Part shown: positions 8,482 to 15,985 of the stretch, piece by piece | How the letters are laid out: each line of letters begins with the position of its first letter | Numbering within the stretch: the first letter of the stretch is position 1 | DNA from: Bacteroidota bacterium | Lineage (GTDB): Bacteria; Bacteroidota; Bacteroidia; SXHM01 | NCBI GenBank assembly: GCA_947478465.1 | Contig: CANJWH010000017.1 | Span: forward strand, 1-51,541 | Direction of reading: 5' to 3' | DNA: 51,541 bases | Notes under the pieces: model-generated | The model's database searches: none | What the model saw: the letters and a program-made list of their open reading frames with translations, nothing else | Told to the model about the DNA's origin: nothing | Program-made: the position numbers and the translations under genes

Positions 8482-8619
8482 GTTGGCTGCAAACATAGAA
8501 ATAAAAATCTTGAAGGTTTCTTTCTTTTTTGTCTTGTCAGTCGTTCATCGAATCCCAGAAACCCGAAGGCAACATCTCCGCTTCAAATCATGCGTACTAA
8601 ACCTGCGCATTGATTTTTC

Positions 8620-9882
8620 ATGAAGCGAAGCCTGCTCTTTATTACTTACACTTTCGTCCTCAGTTTTCAGGCGATTGCACTTTCTTCATTTCCGCCAGAT
8701 ATGCTGGCTAACAGAACCTTTGCTCAGCGTTATTTCTTCTTAGAACTTATCTATGATAAGTTTTTACCCTCTGAAGACAGCATCCGTTTTTATACCCGAG
8801 CCGAAGAAATCAGACAGTTAGGCAAAGAACTTCATGACCGTGATTTGGAGTTGGAAGCTGATTTGCTTTTACTCAATTACATTATTCATAATAATAAAAA
8901 TGACAAAGAGCAATGTATAAGTAATATCAATCAGTTACTCAAAATAGCCGGTTCGGAACGCAACAAGATATTACTTGCCCGCATTCACGCTGTTGCAGCG
9001 GATTTTTATTGGGAAATTAATTATGAAACAAGTTTCCAGCACATGCTTGCCGAATACGATATTATTAAAGATATGAGTGTTGAAGAATATCCGGGGAAAC
9101 AGAAGTCGCTTTACCAAATGGGCAACAGCTATTGGTTTTTCCGCGATTATTTTAATACTATGCGTTATATGAGCGAAACTGCCGGAACAGATATTTTTGG
9201 CGAAAATCTTTATTATACCCTCCAATCCACCAATACTATTGGCTTGTGTCATCAGCAATTAGGCAACCTTGATTCAGCAGACTATTATTTTCAACGTGCT
9301 AATTCCATAGCTGTTACTGTTGGCAATGATGCCTGGGATGGGATAACCTCGGGCAACATAGGCTTCGATTTATACCTGCGGCAGCAATACGATAGTGCAT
9401 TGCCGTTGCTGCAAAAAGACCTTGAATTAAGTGAAAAGCGTGCAGACTATGGCTGTGCCAGCGGAAGCCTTATTATTATTGCCGAAATAAATCTTGCAAA
9501 GGGGAATATTACCCTTGCAGAAGAGCAGTCGAAGCAGGCGCGTGAATGGGTTCAAAATACAGGCGAATACAGCAGACTAAAAAGTCTGTATGCCCTTATA
9601 AGTAAAATCCAGGAGCAGAAAGGAAACAAAGAATTTGCCTCAGTTTATCGCGATTCTTCTCTAATAGTAAAAGATAGCCTTGATGCCAAAGTTGCAGCGC
9701 TTAATGCATTACGTTTACAACAAAAAACAGCTTTGCAAAAAGAACGCGAAGCCACTGAAAGCAGCGAAAAATTAATTACCATTATGACCACCTTTTTGGC
9801 GATTATTGCAATAGGCGTAATAGTTTTCTCTGTAATGAGGCTTATAATTCAGTTTAAAAGCAATAATACTGTTGATGCCTGA
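8620..9882 (+). CDS. TPR-repeat protein with C-terminal membrane anchor
   Basis: The 420-aa protein starts with a signal peptide (MKRSLLFITYTFVLSFQAIALS). Residues about 60-340 form helical repeats of TPR type, for example SYWFFRDYFNTMRYM, GLCHQQLGNLDSADYYFQRA and GNIGFDLYLRQQYDSALPLL. A coiled segment (about 345-385, LRLQQKTALQKEREATESSEK) leads into one membrane span (about 388-412, ITIMTTFLAIIAIGVIVFSV). This is the sensor half seen in Bacteroidota TPR histidine kinases and DNA-binding regulators, but the output domain is absent and the protein ends shortly after the span. Its function is unknown. It ends flush against the stop of the convergent phosphorylase gene. Confidence 0.75.
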   Translation: MKRSLLFITYTFVLSFQAIALSSFPPDMLANRTFAQRYFFLELIYDKFLPSEDSIRFYTRAEEIRQLGKELHDRDLELEADLLLLNYIIHNNKNDKEQCISNINQLLKIAGSERNKILLARIHAVAADFYWEINYETSFQHMLAEYDIIKDMSVEEYPGKQKSLYQMGNSYWFFRDYFNTMRYMSETAGTDIFGENLYYTLQSTNTIGLCHQQLGNLDSADYYFQRANSIAVTVGNDAWDGITSGNIGFDLYLRQQYDSALPLLQKDLELSEKRADYGCASGSLIIIAEINLAKGNITLAEEQSKQAREWVQNTGEYSRLKSLYALISKIQEQKGNKEFASVYRDSSLIVKDSLDAKVAALNALRLQQKTALQKEREATESSEKLITIMTTFLAIIAIGVIVFSVMRLIIQFKSNNTVDA

Positions 9883-10755
9883 TTACTGGCTAACTCGCTC
9901 TAAAACAGTATCAATCAAATTCTCAACCGCTTTCTTGTAATTTTTGCTGAACTGCATGCTAACGCGGTTGCCTATAATAGCACAAACCGTTGCACAATTA
10001 TGCCCAAGTGCAGAACCTAAACCAAACAAAGCAGAGGTTTCCATTTCAAAGTTGGTAATGCGTTGTCCTTTATAATTGAATGAAGTCAGCTGTTCGTTCA
10101 GGTTTTTCATGGAAGCATTCAGCCGCAATTCTCTTCCCTGAGGAGCATAAAATCCCGGAGCTGTGGCGGTAATACCTTTATACATTCCTTTTTCAAGTTG
10201 GCTGATTAGCTTTTCTGAGCCAGCAAAAAGGTAAGGTCGCGCCAGATTACTTTTCCAGTTCGTGTGTTTAATAAATGCATCAACCAGAGCTTCATTTTCC
10301 TGTGTTTTTGCTACATCGTAAAAATTCATCAGCCCGTCAAAACCCAGTCCGTGTGCAGATAACAGAAAGCTATCTACAGGAATATCGGCTTGCAGCGCCC
10401 CCGAAGTTCCGATGCGGATAATGTTCAATACGGTAAGTTCTTTTTTTGGAACTCGTTCATGTAAATCAATGTTCACCGCAGCGTCCAGCTCATTCACAAC
10501 AATATCAATATTATCGGTTCCTATTCCGGTTGAAAGCGCGGTAATTCTTTTGCTGCCTATATAGCCTGTGTGGGTAACAAATTCACGGTTCTGCATTTTG
10601 AATTCCACTTTATCAAAGCGATTTGAAATGGCTGCAACGCGCTCCTGGTCGCCAACTACAAGTATTGTTTCGGCAATATTTTCGGGATGAAGGTGAAGGT
10701 GGTAAACACTGCCGTCAGGGTTAAGAATTAATTCTGTTTCCGCTATTTTGTTCAT
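9883..10755 (-). CDS. nucleoside phosphorylase (uridine phosphorylase-like)
   Basis: The 290-aa protein belongs to the PNP/UDP phosphorylase family, which splits nucleosides with phosphate for salvage. The motifs are ILVVGDQERV (phosphate-binding region), STGIGTDNIDIVVNELDA, IRIGTSGALQ and the ribose-binding NFEMETSALFGLG. The phosphate-binding loop lacks the usual DP-RV order, and the sequence resembles the Bacteroidota uridine-phosphorylase subgroup rather than purine phosphorylase. Its substrate is therefore inferred. It is transcribed divergently from the first universal stress gene, and the two promoters overlap. Confidence 0.88.
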   Translation of the reverse strand: MNKIAETELILNPDGSVYHLHLHPENIAETILVVGDQERVAAISNRFDKVEFKMQNREFVTHTGYIGSKRITALSTGIGTDNIDIVVNELDAAVNIDLHERVPKKELTVLNIIRIGTSGALQADIPVDSFLLSAHGLGFDGLMNFYDVAKTQENEALVDAFIKHTNWKSNLARPYLFAGSEKLISQLEKGMYKGITATAPGFYAPQGRELRLNASMKNLNEQLTSFNYKGQRITNFEMETSALFGLGSALGHNCATVCAIIGNRVSMQFSKNYKKAVENLIDTVLERVSQ

Positions 10756-10780
10756 AATATAGGATAATGTGTTAAATTCG
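10746..10780 (+). promoter_or_regulatory. promoter of the first uspA gene
   Basis: TTTTG (10746-10750) is followed after 22 nt by TAAATTCG (10773-10780), a one-base variant of the phylum's TAnnTTTG. A start near 10785 gives a leader of about 25 nt. The -33 part lies inside the first codons of the divergent phosphorylase gene. Confidence 0.5.
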
Positions 10781-10792
10781 CGCCTCGAAATT

Positions 10793-10823
10793 CAAAGCTA
10801 ACCAAAAACATGAGCGAGCACAA
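10793..10823 (-). promoter_or_regulatory. promoter of the nucleoside phosphorylase gene
   Basis: On the minus strand, TTG (10821-10823) is followed after 20 nt by TAGCTTTG (10793-10800), a perfect match to the Bacteroidota pattern. The -33 element lies within codons 4-5 of the divergent uspA gene, so the two transcription units share overlapping control DNA. Confidence 0.65.
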
Positions 10824-11685
10824 TAGAATATTAGTCCCGGTTGATTACTCACCACAATCACTGATTGCACTTGAACAGGCTGCAAACTTAGCCAAAGTCT
10901 TCAATGCAGAATTAACTATCCTTAAAATAGCAGAGACAAGCAGCATGACGAGTTTTTTCTCGTCAAAGCACATGGATGAATTTACTACAGCGCTTGAAGT
11001 ACAACTGAAAGATTTTACAGCTGATCAGGTGAAAAAATATGGTGTGGCCATGACGCCTGTTTTGAAAAAAGGAAAAGTATATGATGAGGTTGTAGAAACT
11101 GCAGTAGAAATAAAAGCAACCTTTATTGTAATGGGAACAAGTGGTAGCGAAAGCGGAATGAAGCGCTTTATTGGTTCTAACGCATTGCGTGTAGTTCGTG
11201 AATCAAAAATTCCGGTTATTACCATCAAAGGACAGCACCACCGCAAAGGTTGTCAGAATATTATTCTTCCGCTTGACCTTACTAAAGAAACCAAAGAAAA
11301 AGTGGGAAAGGCCATTGAGTTTGCAAAAATTTTTGGTTCTACCATTCGCGTGGTATCGGTATTGTTTACCAGTGATGAGTTTATAGTAAACCGCCTTACC
11401 CGCCAGCTTGATCAGGTGAAAAAATTTATTGAAAAATCAGCTGTTGAGTGCAGTGCCGAGATTATTAAAAGCACCAAAGGCAGTGAATCGCTTGCTGAGG
11501 TAATTATTGATTACGGCAATAAAGCAAAAGGCGATCTTATAATTATTATGACACAACAGGAAAATGATTACACCGAATATTTTATCGGTTCATCAGCACA
11601 GGGAATCATTAATCATTCTGATATTCCGGTGTTAAGTATCATTCCTTCGCCTTCAAAAGACACTTCAGTTTTTACACCTTACTGA
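10810..11685 (+). CDS. universal stress protein, two tandem UspA domains
   Basis: The 291-aa protein carries two UspA folds. The first (about 1-143) starts RILVPVDYSPQSLIALEQA and keeps the ATP-binding pattern G-2x-G-9x-G(S/T) as GTSGSESGMKRFIGSNA. The second (about 150-285) lacks it (MTQQENDYTEYFIGSSAQ), so it probably does not bind ATP in the same way. Tandem Usp proteins respond to starvation and redox or energy stress; no specific role can be read here. A second paralogue follows 72 nt downstream with its own promoter. Confidence 0.92.
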   Translation: MSEHNRILVPVDYSPQSLIALEQAANLAKVFNAELTILKIAETSSMTSFFSSKHMDEFTTALEVQLKDFTADQVKKYGVAMTPVLKKGKVYDEVVETAVEIKATFIVMGTSGSESGMKRFIGSNALRVVRESKIPVITIKGQHHRKGCQNIILPLDLTKETKEKVGKAIEFAKIFGSTIRVVSVLFTSDEFIVNRLTRQLDQVKKFIEKSAVECSAEIIKSTKGSESLAEVIIDYGNKAKGDLIIIMTQQENDYTEYFIGSSAQGIINHSDIPVLSIIPSPSKDTSVFTPY

Positions 11686-11704
11686 TTTTTATCAGTAAAG
11701 CGTA

Positions 11705-11736
11705 TTGGTTATTGTTATTTTTTTGCATTATCTTTA
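11705..11736 (+). promoter_or_regulatory. promoter of the second uspA gene
   Basis: TTG (11705-11707) is followed after 21 nt by TATCTTTA (11729-11736), one base off TAnnTTTG. The start would lie near 11741, about 17 nt before the ATG. It suggests that the two usp genes are separately controlled. Confidence 0.55.
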
Positions 11737-11757
11737 AGTGCGAAAAAGTACAAAACT

Positions 11758-12627
11758 ATGAGCTTCACTATCAAACAAATTCTCACTCCTGTTGATTTCT
11801 CTGAAACATCACAGGAAGCCTTGGACCACGCCATTTTTATGGCAAAAATATTTAAGGCTAAACTATTTTTTGTTCACATAATTGAGCCGTCAAGCTATCA
11901 GTTTGAGATGAGCGAAATGATTACCCTCAATGATAAAATCAAAAAACTGGCCTATGAAAAATTGGATGAACTGGCATCAGCTATCCATGTTGAGCATGGA
12001 ATTTATAAGCCTGAAATTTTAATAGAGTCGGGCAACATTTCTACTCAGATTGTAGAGGCGGCTGATAAAATAAAAGCAAGCATTATTGTAATGGGAACGC
12101 ATGGTATTTCGGGCTTTGCCGAATTTTTTATCGGAAGCAATGCTTACAAAGTAGTAACACAGGCTACATGCCCTGTGCTTACAGTGCAAAAACATGCATC
12201 AAAAAGTGGTTTCAGGAATATAGTGCTGCCTATTGACGGTTCTCATGCATCGCGTCAGAAGGTGAAATATGCTGTTGAGTTTGCAAAACATTATGGTTCT
12301 GTAGTACATGTGGTAGAACTTATACCTGATATGGAACCGGGAACACTTCACAAATTTGAAGTGATAAAAAAACAAGTGAATGAATATTTAGATGCGGAAG
12401 GCATTCCTAAAAAGAACAAGTTGCTTGTTGGCGATAACTTTGCAAAACTGGCGATGAAATATGCAAATGATAATGATGCTGATTTAATTATGATAATGAC
12501 TGAGCAGGATGAAAGTCTTACAGGCTTTATAATGGGACCTTCAGCTCAGCAGATTGTAAATCATTCACAGATTCCGGTATTAAGCATTACTCCTGAGGAA
12601 ACCTATATTCCGGTTGGAGGAATGTAA
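11758..12627 (+). CDS. universal stress protein, two tandem UspA domains
   Basis: The 289-aa protein is a paralogue of the preceding gene. The first Usp domain (KQILTPVDFSETSQEALDHA) has an intact ATP-binding loop, GTHGISGFAEFFIGSNA. The second (FRNIVLPIDGSHASRQKVKY onward) is degenerate at that site (MTEQDESLTGFIMGPSAQ), the same asymmetry as in the neighbour. This suggests duplication of an already two-domain gene. It has its own promoter-like sequence, and it is convergent with xerD with a 10-nt gap between the stops. Confidence 0.92.
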   Translation: MSFTIKQILTPVDFSETSQEALDHAIFMAKIFKAKLFFVHIIEPSSYQFEMSEMITLNDKIKKLAYEKLDELASAIHVEHGIYKPEILIESGNISTQIVEAADKIKASIIVMGTHGISGFAEFFIGSNAYKVVTQATCPVLTVQKHASKSGFRNIVLPIDGSHASRQKVKYAVEFAKHYGSVVHVVELIPDMEPGTLHKFEVIKKQVNEYLDAEGIPKKNKLLVGDNFAKLAMKYANDNDADLIMIMTEQDESLTGFIMGPSAQQIVNHSQIPVLSITPEETYIPVGGM

Positions 12628-12637
12628 TACTCTGTTA

Positions 12638-13540
12638 TTATTTCGCCCTTGGGTGAAATTGTATAATCGCATCTCTTAAATAACTGCGGTCTAAGTGTGT
12701 GTAAATCTCGGTAGTGGTAATGCTTTCGTGTCCCAGCATTTCCTGCACCGCACGTAAATCTGCACCGCCTTCAACAAGATGCGTTGCAAAAGAATGGCGG
12801 AAGGTATGCGGACTGATGCTCTTTTTTATCCCCGCTTTTTCTGCCAGTGTTTTTAAGAACAGAAAAACATATACACGTGAAAACTTTGTTCCCCTTTTGT
12901 TCAGAAATAAAATGTCTTCACTTCCTTTCTTAATCTGTATGTGGCAACGTACATTTTCCATATAGGTTTTTACCTGCTTTGCTGCCATTCCTCCCAGCGG
13001 AACAAGTCTTTCCTTGTTTCCTTTTCCGAGCACACGTATAAAACCAATATCAAAATGGATAGAACTTATTTTCAAATTTACCAGTTCCGAAACACGCAGG
13101 CCCGAACCATACAACACTTCCAGCATGGCCTTGTTTCGCTCTCCTTCGGGTTTGCTTAAATCTATGGTGTTGATCAGTAATTCTATTTCTTCAATGTTTA
13201 AAGTATCCGGAAGTTTGCGGCCGGTCTTGGGTGATTCAAGCAGTTCAGTCGGGTTGTCTTTAATAACGTCTTCAATAAGCAGGTATTTATAAAACGCTTT
13301 CATGCCTGATATAATGCGTGCCTGACTGGTAGCATTCATGCCTATATCATTTATCTCACCGATAAATTCACGCAACTGCTTTAATTGAATTTTTTCGGGT
13401 GGAAGATTCCATGCTTTTGTTTCACCAAATTTCCAGAGTTGGGTAACATCGCGCACATAACTTTCCACTGTATTGGGCGACATGGAACGTTCCAGTTTCA
13501 GGTAATTCTTAAATCCGCTGATAGCTGCTTTCCAATCCAT
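12638..13540 (-). CDS. xerD: site-specific tyrosine recombinase XerD
   Basis: From the ATG at 13538-13540 the protein is 300 aa (MDWKAAISGFKNYLKLERSM), the usual XerC/XerD length. The core-binding domain spans about 1-90 and the catalytic domain about 110-295. The catalytic set is complete: Arg149 (GSGLRVSEL), Lys173 (VLGKGNKERL), His245 and Arg248 (HTFRHSF), His271 (LGHESI) and the nucleophile Tyr280 (EIYTHLD). It resolves chromosome dimers at dif with a partner recombinase. The frame is open 41 codons further upstream, but that extension reads through a REP-like palindrome (RHPELVSGS...MLKQVQHDE), so it is not real protein. XerC versus XerD is inferred from overall resemblance. Confidence 0.92.
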   Translation of the reverse strand: MDWKAAISGFKNYLKLERSMSPNTVESYVRDVTQLWKFGETKAWNLPPEKIQLKQLREFIGEINDIGMNATSQARIISGMKAFYKYLLIEDVIKDNPTELLESPKTGRKLPDTLNIEEIELLINTIDLSKPEGERNKAMLEVLYGSGLRVSELVNLKISSIHFDIGFIRVLGKGNKERLVPLGGMAAKQVKTYMENVRCHIQIKKGSEDILFLNKRGTKFSRVYVFLFLKTLAEKAGIKKSISPHTFRHSFATHLVEGGADLRAVQEMLGHESITTTEIYTHLDRSYLRDAIIQFHPRAK

Positions 13541-13570
13541 AAATGCGAAAGTAAACAATAGAATGCTTTC

Positions 13571-13630
13571 GTCATGCTGAACTTGTTTCAGCATCTTTTT
13601 TTTTGACCCTGAAACAAGTTCAGGGTGACG
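13571..13630. repeat. REP-like palindromic element, copy B
   Basis: Opens GTCATGCTGAACTTGTTTCAG and closes CCTGAAACAAGTTCAGGGTGAC; the arms pair with a T-rich loop. It lies 31 nt upstream of the xerD start, between that gene and the promoter of the lipase-like gene. Confidence 0.9.
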
Positions 13631-13671
13631 TTTTATTTCACTAATAGAATATTTAAAAAACATTTAAGCCA

Positions 13672-13706
13672 TTTGGCGGAATCAACCATTTTTCGCAATA
13701 TCTTTG
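13672..13706 (+). promoter_or_regulatory. promoter of the lipase-like gene
   Basis: TTTG (13672-13675) and TATCTTTG (13699-13706) are separated by 23 nt, a perfect -7 match. An in-frame ATG at 13704 falls inside this -7 element and cannot be the start; the ATG at 13734 is the one that fits. Confidence 0.6.
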
Positions 13707-13733
13707 TACTCTCATTTCCAACCCCTTATTATC

Positions 13734-15032
13734 ATGAAATACTTTTTCCCGCTTCTGGCTCTGCTATTCTCTATTGAATCATTCGGTTTAACACCCGACC
13801 CTGATGCACCTTACCTGGTAAGCTATAATCTTGTAAAATCGCATACAAAGCAAACGCTTAATGCAATGTGGAAAGACAAAAAAGTTCCCAAAATTGCTCT
13901 GCCTGTTCATTATGGTGTTGATATTTATGAAATCATTTACCGTGTCAAATGGGTTGACGGAACCTGGAGAAATGCATCGGGAATTTATTTTGTTCCTAAA
14001 ACAGAAAAGGCTGTGCCGTATATGATGTTTGGTCACGGAACACAAATTCAGAAAGGAAGAGATATTTCAGATGGCGATTCACAACAGTTTATTTGTCTGG
14101 CTCATGCTACTGATGGCTACGCAGCGATGTATCCCGATTATTACGGTATAGGAAAAGGTGAAGGAAAGCATTTGTATCAGCATGCATGGAGTGAGGCACA
14201 CGCATTTATTTATATGCTATACGCAATAGATGAATTGAACAAAAAACTGAGTGTAGAACACAACGGACAGCTTTTCCTTACAGGGTATTCGCAAGGGGGA
14301 CACTCTTCATTAGCTGCACATAAATATTTACAGGAACTAAATGACCCGCGTTTTCAGGTTACAGCCTCTTCGCCAATGTCTGGAGCATACGATATGACTG
14401 GCGAACAGGAGAAATATATGTTTCAGGAATATCCGCGCCCTTTCTATCTTCCTTATCTTATTCTTTCTTATCAGGAAGCTTATAAAATTTTGCCCAATGA
14501 GGATATCTACACTGCTTTCAGAGCTCCTTTTGATTCATTATTTCAGCCGTTTTTTGAGCAGAACGACAACCGTACGCTGGATGAACTGAACCGCCTGATG
14601 CCAAAAATTCCGAAAGATGTAATGAGCGACAGCCTCATCAACGAATACCTTAACAATCCCAACTTTGCATTTAAAAAACGTTTGCAGGAAAATAATCTTA
14701 CCGATTGGGTTCCAACCGCTCCTGTTCAACTTTGTTTTTGCGAAGGCGACCGTGAGGTGAACTATAAAAACTCAATAGTGGCCTATGAAAAAATGACGGC
14801 ATTGGGAGCAAAACATGTTAAACTCAATAACCTGAGCCCCTATTTAGATCATAACACTTGTGCAGGTTTTGCAGTATTGGCCACTAAATATTATTTCGAC
14901 CGTTTTAAGAAACACGGCAAAAACCCCAAGATGAAAGAGATGCCGCCATTTAAAAAATGGGTGCGCAACATTATCATGAAAAAAATAGAAAAGGAATACA
15001 AAGCGAACGGAAGTGATCATTCGTATTTGTAG
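13734..15032 (+). CDS. secreted alpha/beta hydrolase, secretory-lipase-like
   Basis: The 432-aa protein has a signal peptide (MKYFFPLLALLFSIESFG) and an alpha/beta-hydrolase domain. The nucleophile elbow is GYSQGG (serine followed by HSSLAAHKYL), preceded by YPDYYGIG. The late catalytic His lies in LDHNTCAGFAVLA, and a likely acid is in the FCEGDREVNY segment. The fold and order resemble the secretory lipase/LIP family (PF03583-like), which hydrolyses esters or lipids outside the cytoplasm. The substrate is unknown. The start at 13734 is chosen because of the promoter position. A bidirectional terminator follows the stop. Confidence 0.85.
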   Translation: MKYFFPLLALLFSIESFGLTPDPDAPYLVSYNLVKSHTKQTLNAMWKDKKVPKIALPVHYGVDIYEIIYRVKWVDGTWRNASGIYFVPKTEKAVPYMMFGHGTQIQKGRDISDGDSQQFICLAHATDGYAAMYPDYYGIGKGEGKHLYQHAWSEAHAFIYMLYAIDELNKKLSVEHNGQLFLTGYSQGGHSSLAAHKYLQELNDPRFQVTASSPMSGAYDMTGEQEKYMFQEYPRPFYLPYLILSYQEAYKILPNEDIYTAFRAPFDSLFQPFFEQNDNRTLDELNRLMPKIPKDVMSDSLINEYLNNPNFAFKKRLQENNLTDWVPTAPVQLCFCEGDREVNYKNSIVAYEKMTALGAKHVKLNNLSPYLDHNTCAGFAVLATKYYFDRFKKHGKNPKMKEMPPFKKWVRNIIMKKIEKEYKANGSDHSYL

Positions 15033-15052
15033 ACTTTAATCTCATTATCAGA

Positions 15053-15087
15053 AAAGCCTCAATGATTAATTCATTGAGGCTTTTTTG
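15053..15087. terminator. bidirectional intrinsic terminator
   Basis: The arms AAGCCTCAATGA and TCATTGAGGCTT pair around a 5-nt loop, with T-rich flanks on both strands. It separates the lipase-like gene (plus strand, ends 15032) from the heptad-repeat reading frame (minus strand, ends 15093), so it can serve both. The presence of a terminator after that minus-strand frame supports its having been a gene. Confidence 0.8.
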
Positions 15088-15092
15088 TTCTG

Positions 15093-15503
15093 CTATTCTT
15101 TCACAATCATTCCCTGATGTATTAAAGTCCTTCGAAAATGCTTCGAAAGATCTTTAAGTTGTTGCAAGTTAACTTTTGGTTGTTGCAATTCTTCTTGTAA
15201 CAGTTGCAAGTTAACTTTTGGTTGTTGCAATTCTTCTTGTAACGGTTACTAGTTAACTTTTGGTTGTTGCAAGTCTTCTTGTAACTGTTGCAAGTTAACT
15301 TTTAGTTGTTGCCAGTCTTCTTGTAACAGTTGCAAGTTAACTTTTGGTTGTTGCAAATCTTTTTGTAACGGTTGCAAGTTAATTTTTGGTTGTTGCAATT
15401 CTTCTTGTAACTGTTGCAAGTTAACTTTTGGTTGTTGCAAGTCTTCTTGTAACGGTTGCAAGTTAACTTTTGGTTGTTGCAAGATAACTTTTGATTGTTG
15501 CAA
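15093..15503 (-). pseudogene. heptad-repeat coiled-coil reading frame interrupted by tandem stops
   Basis: From a TTG codon at 15503 the minus strand encodes 84 residues of a 14-aa repeat made of two heptads (LQQPKVN and LQQLQED), strongly predicted to be coiled coil. Codons 85-86 are TAG and TAA (15246-15251), where all other copies of the unit read TTG CAA. After them the frame stays open for 50 codons, through two more repeat units and a non-repeat tail (LQQLKDLSKHFRR...MIVKE), to a TAG at 15093-15095. A terminator lies just beyond. No ATG precedes the array in frame. A TATATTTC at 15539-15546 is a weak -7 candidate. It could be a broken gene, an 84-aa protein, or a non-coding array; I recognise no family. 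Confidence 0.45.
15166..15501. repeat. tandem repeat, eight units of 42 bp
   Basis: Units begin AAGTTAACTTTTGGTTGTTGC at 15166, 15208, 15250, 15292, 15334, 15376, 15418 and 15460, an exact 42-bp period. Each unit is two 21-bp halves; in the last unit the second half is replaced by another copy of the first half. The period is a multiple of three, so the minus-strand frame is kept throughout. Differences between units are mostly single substitutions. There are no unique spacers, so this is not a CRISPR array. Confidence 0.95.
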
Positions 15504-15610
15504 GTCTATTTGATGCTTTTTGGAAGGGTTTAGTTGCTGAAATATAGCAGGTTATAAAAATTTGCTTCAGATTAAATGACTGAGAAAACAACCCTAGGGA
15601 GACTAATAAT

Positions 15611-15768
15611 CTATTCAATCACAACCTCAACCCCGATATGGTCGCTCAATGATTTATCGGTGTTCCATGTTTAGGAACGAAAGGTGATCTTTTTAATGCA
15701 ATCAATAATAGCCGGAATGCGCTTGCTTGTTTTTTGCGGGCGTTCGAGTTCCAGGTGGCGATGGTCAT
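15611..15768 (-). pseudogene. relic of an endonuclease/exonuclease/phosphatase family gene
   Basis: The minus strand from the ATG at 15766-15768 reads MTIATWN. After a one-base deletion (expected TGG AAC CTC GAA CGC, present TGG AAC TCG AAC GC) it continues in another frame as LERPQKTSKRIPAIIDCIKKI. Together these match the N-terminus of the endonuclease/exonuclease/phosphatase fold (xxATWNLERP...). A third segment ending at the TAG of 15611-15613 reads NTDKSLSDHIGVEVVIE, which is the conserved C-terminus of the same family (SDH motif). About 200 central codons are missing. This is a frameshifted gene with a large internal deletion, beyond repair. Confidence 0.75.
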
Positions 15769-15985
15769 GATTATTTTATGTTCGGTCCGATAAAATAAGT
15801 TCACTAAATTATAAATTTTTCCTGACCTCTGTCAGGTTGAAAACTATTCCTTTTTGTTCAAAACTGAATCAAATCTACGGTTCAATTGTTTCTATTATTG
15901 CACATCCCAATTTTCGGGAAAACAAACCCAGATTTAACGAAAATGAACTAACAAGGTCGAAAAACCTGCCTAAAATACTCGTCTT
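15769..15985. other. non-coding stretch before nrdJ with two small hairpins
   Basis: No gene is seen. A perfect 9-bp inverted repeat (TTATTTTAT and ATAAAATAA, 15771-15779 and 15790-15798) lies just upstream of the relic's ATG. CCTGAC-CTCT-GTCAGG forms a short hairpin at 15821-15836. I found no NrdR-box pair and no convincing B12 riboswitch. The nrdJ promoter could not be placed; TATTATTG at 15893-15900 is only a weak candidate. Confidence 0.5.

Noticed and set aside
8490-8497. TATGTTTG as the gtrA promoter
   Set aside because: It matches the -7 pattern, but no TTG lies at the right distance and it would leave almost no leader, so it is used only as a hint against the upstream ATG and not listed as a promoter.
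12640-12662. Imperfect hairpin (TTTCGCCC and GGGTGAAA) as a terminator between uspA and xerD
   Set aside because: It lies within the xerD coding end and lacks a convincing T-run on either strand.
15166-15501. Possible CRISPR array
   Set aside because: The units are directly tandem with no unique spacers, the period is 42 bp and in frame, and no cas genes are nearby.
15769-15985. Cobalamin riboswitch or NrdR box before nrdJ
   Set aside because: No B12-box-like motif and no paired NrdR-type palindromes were found by eye; only small unrelated hairpins are present.
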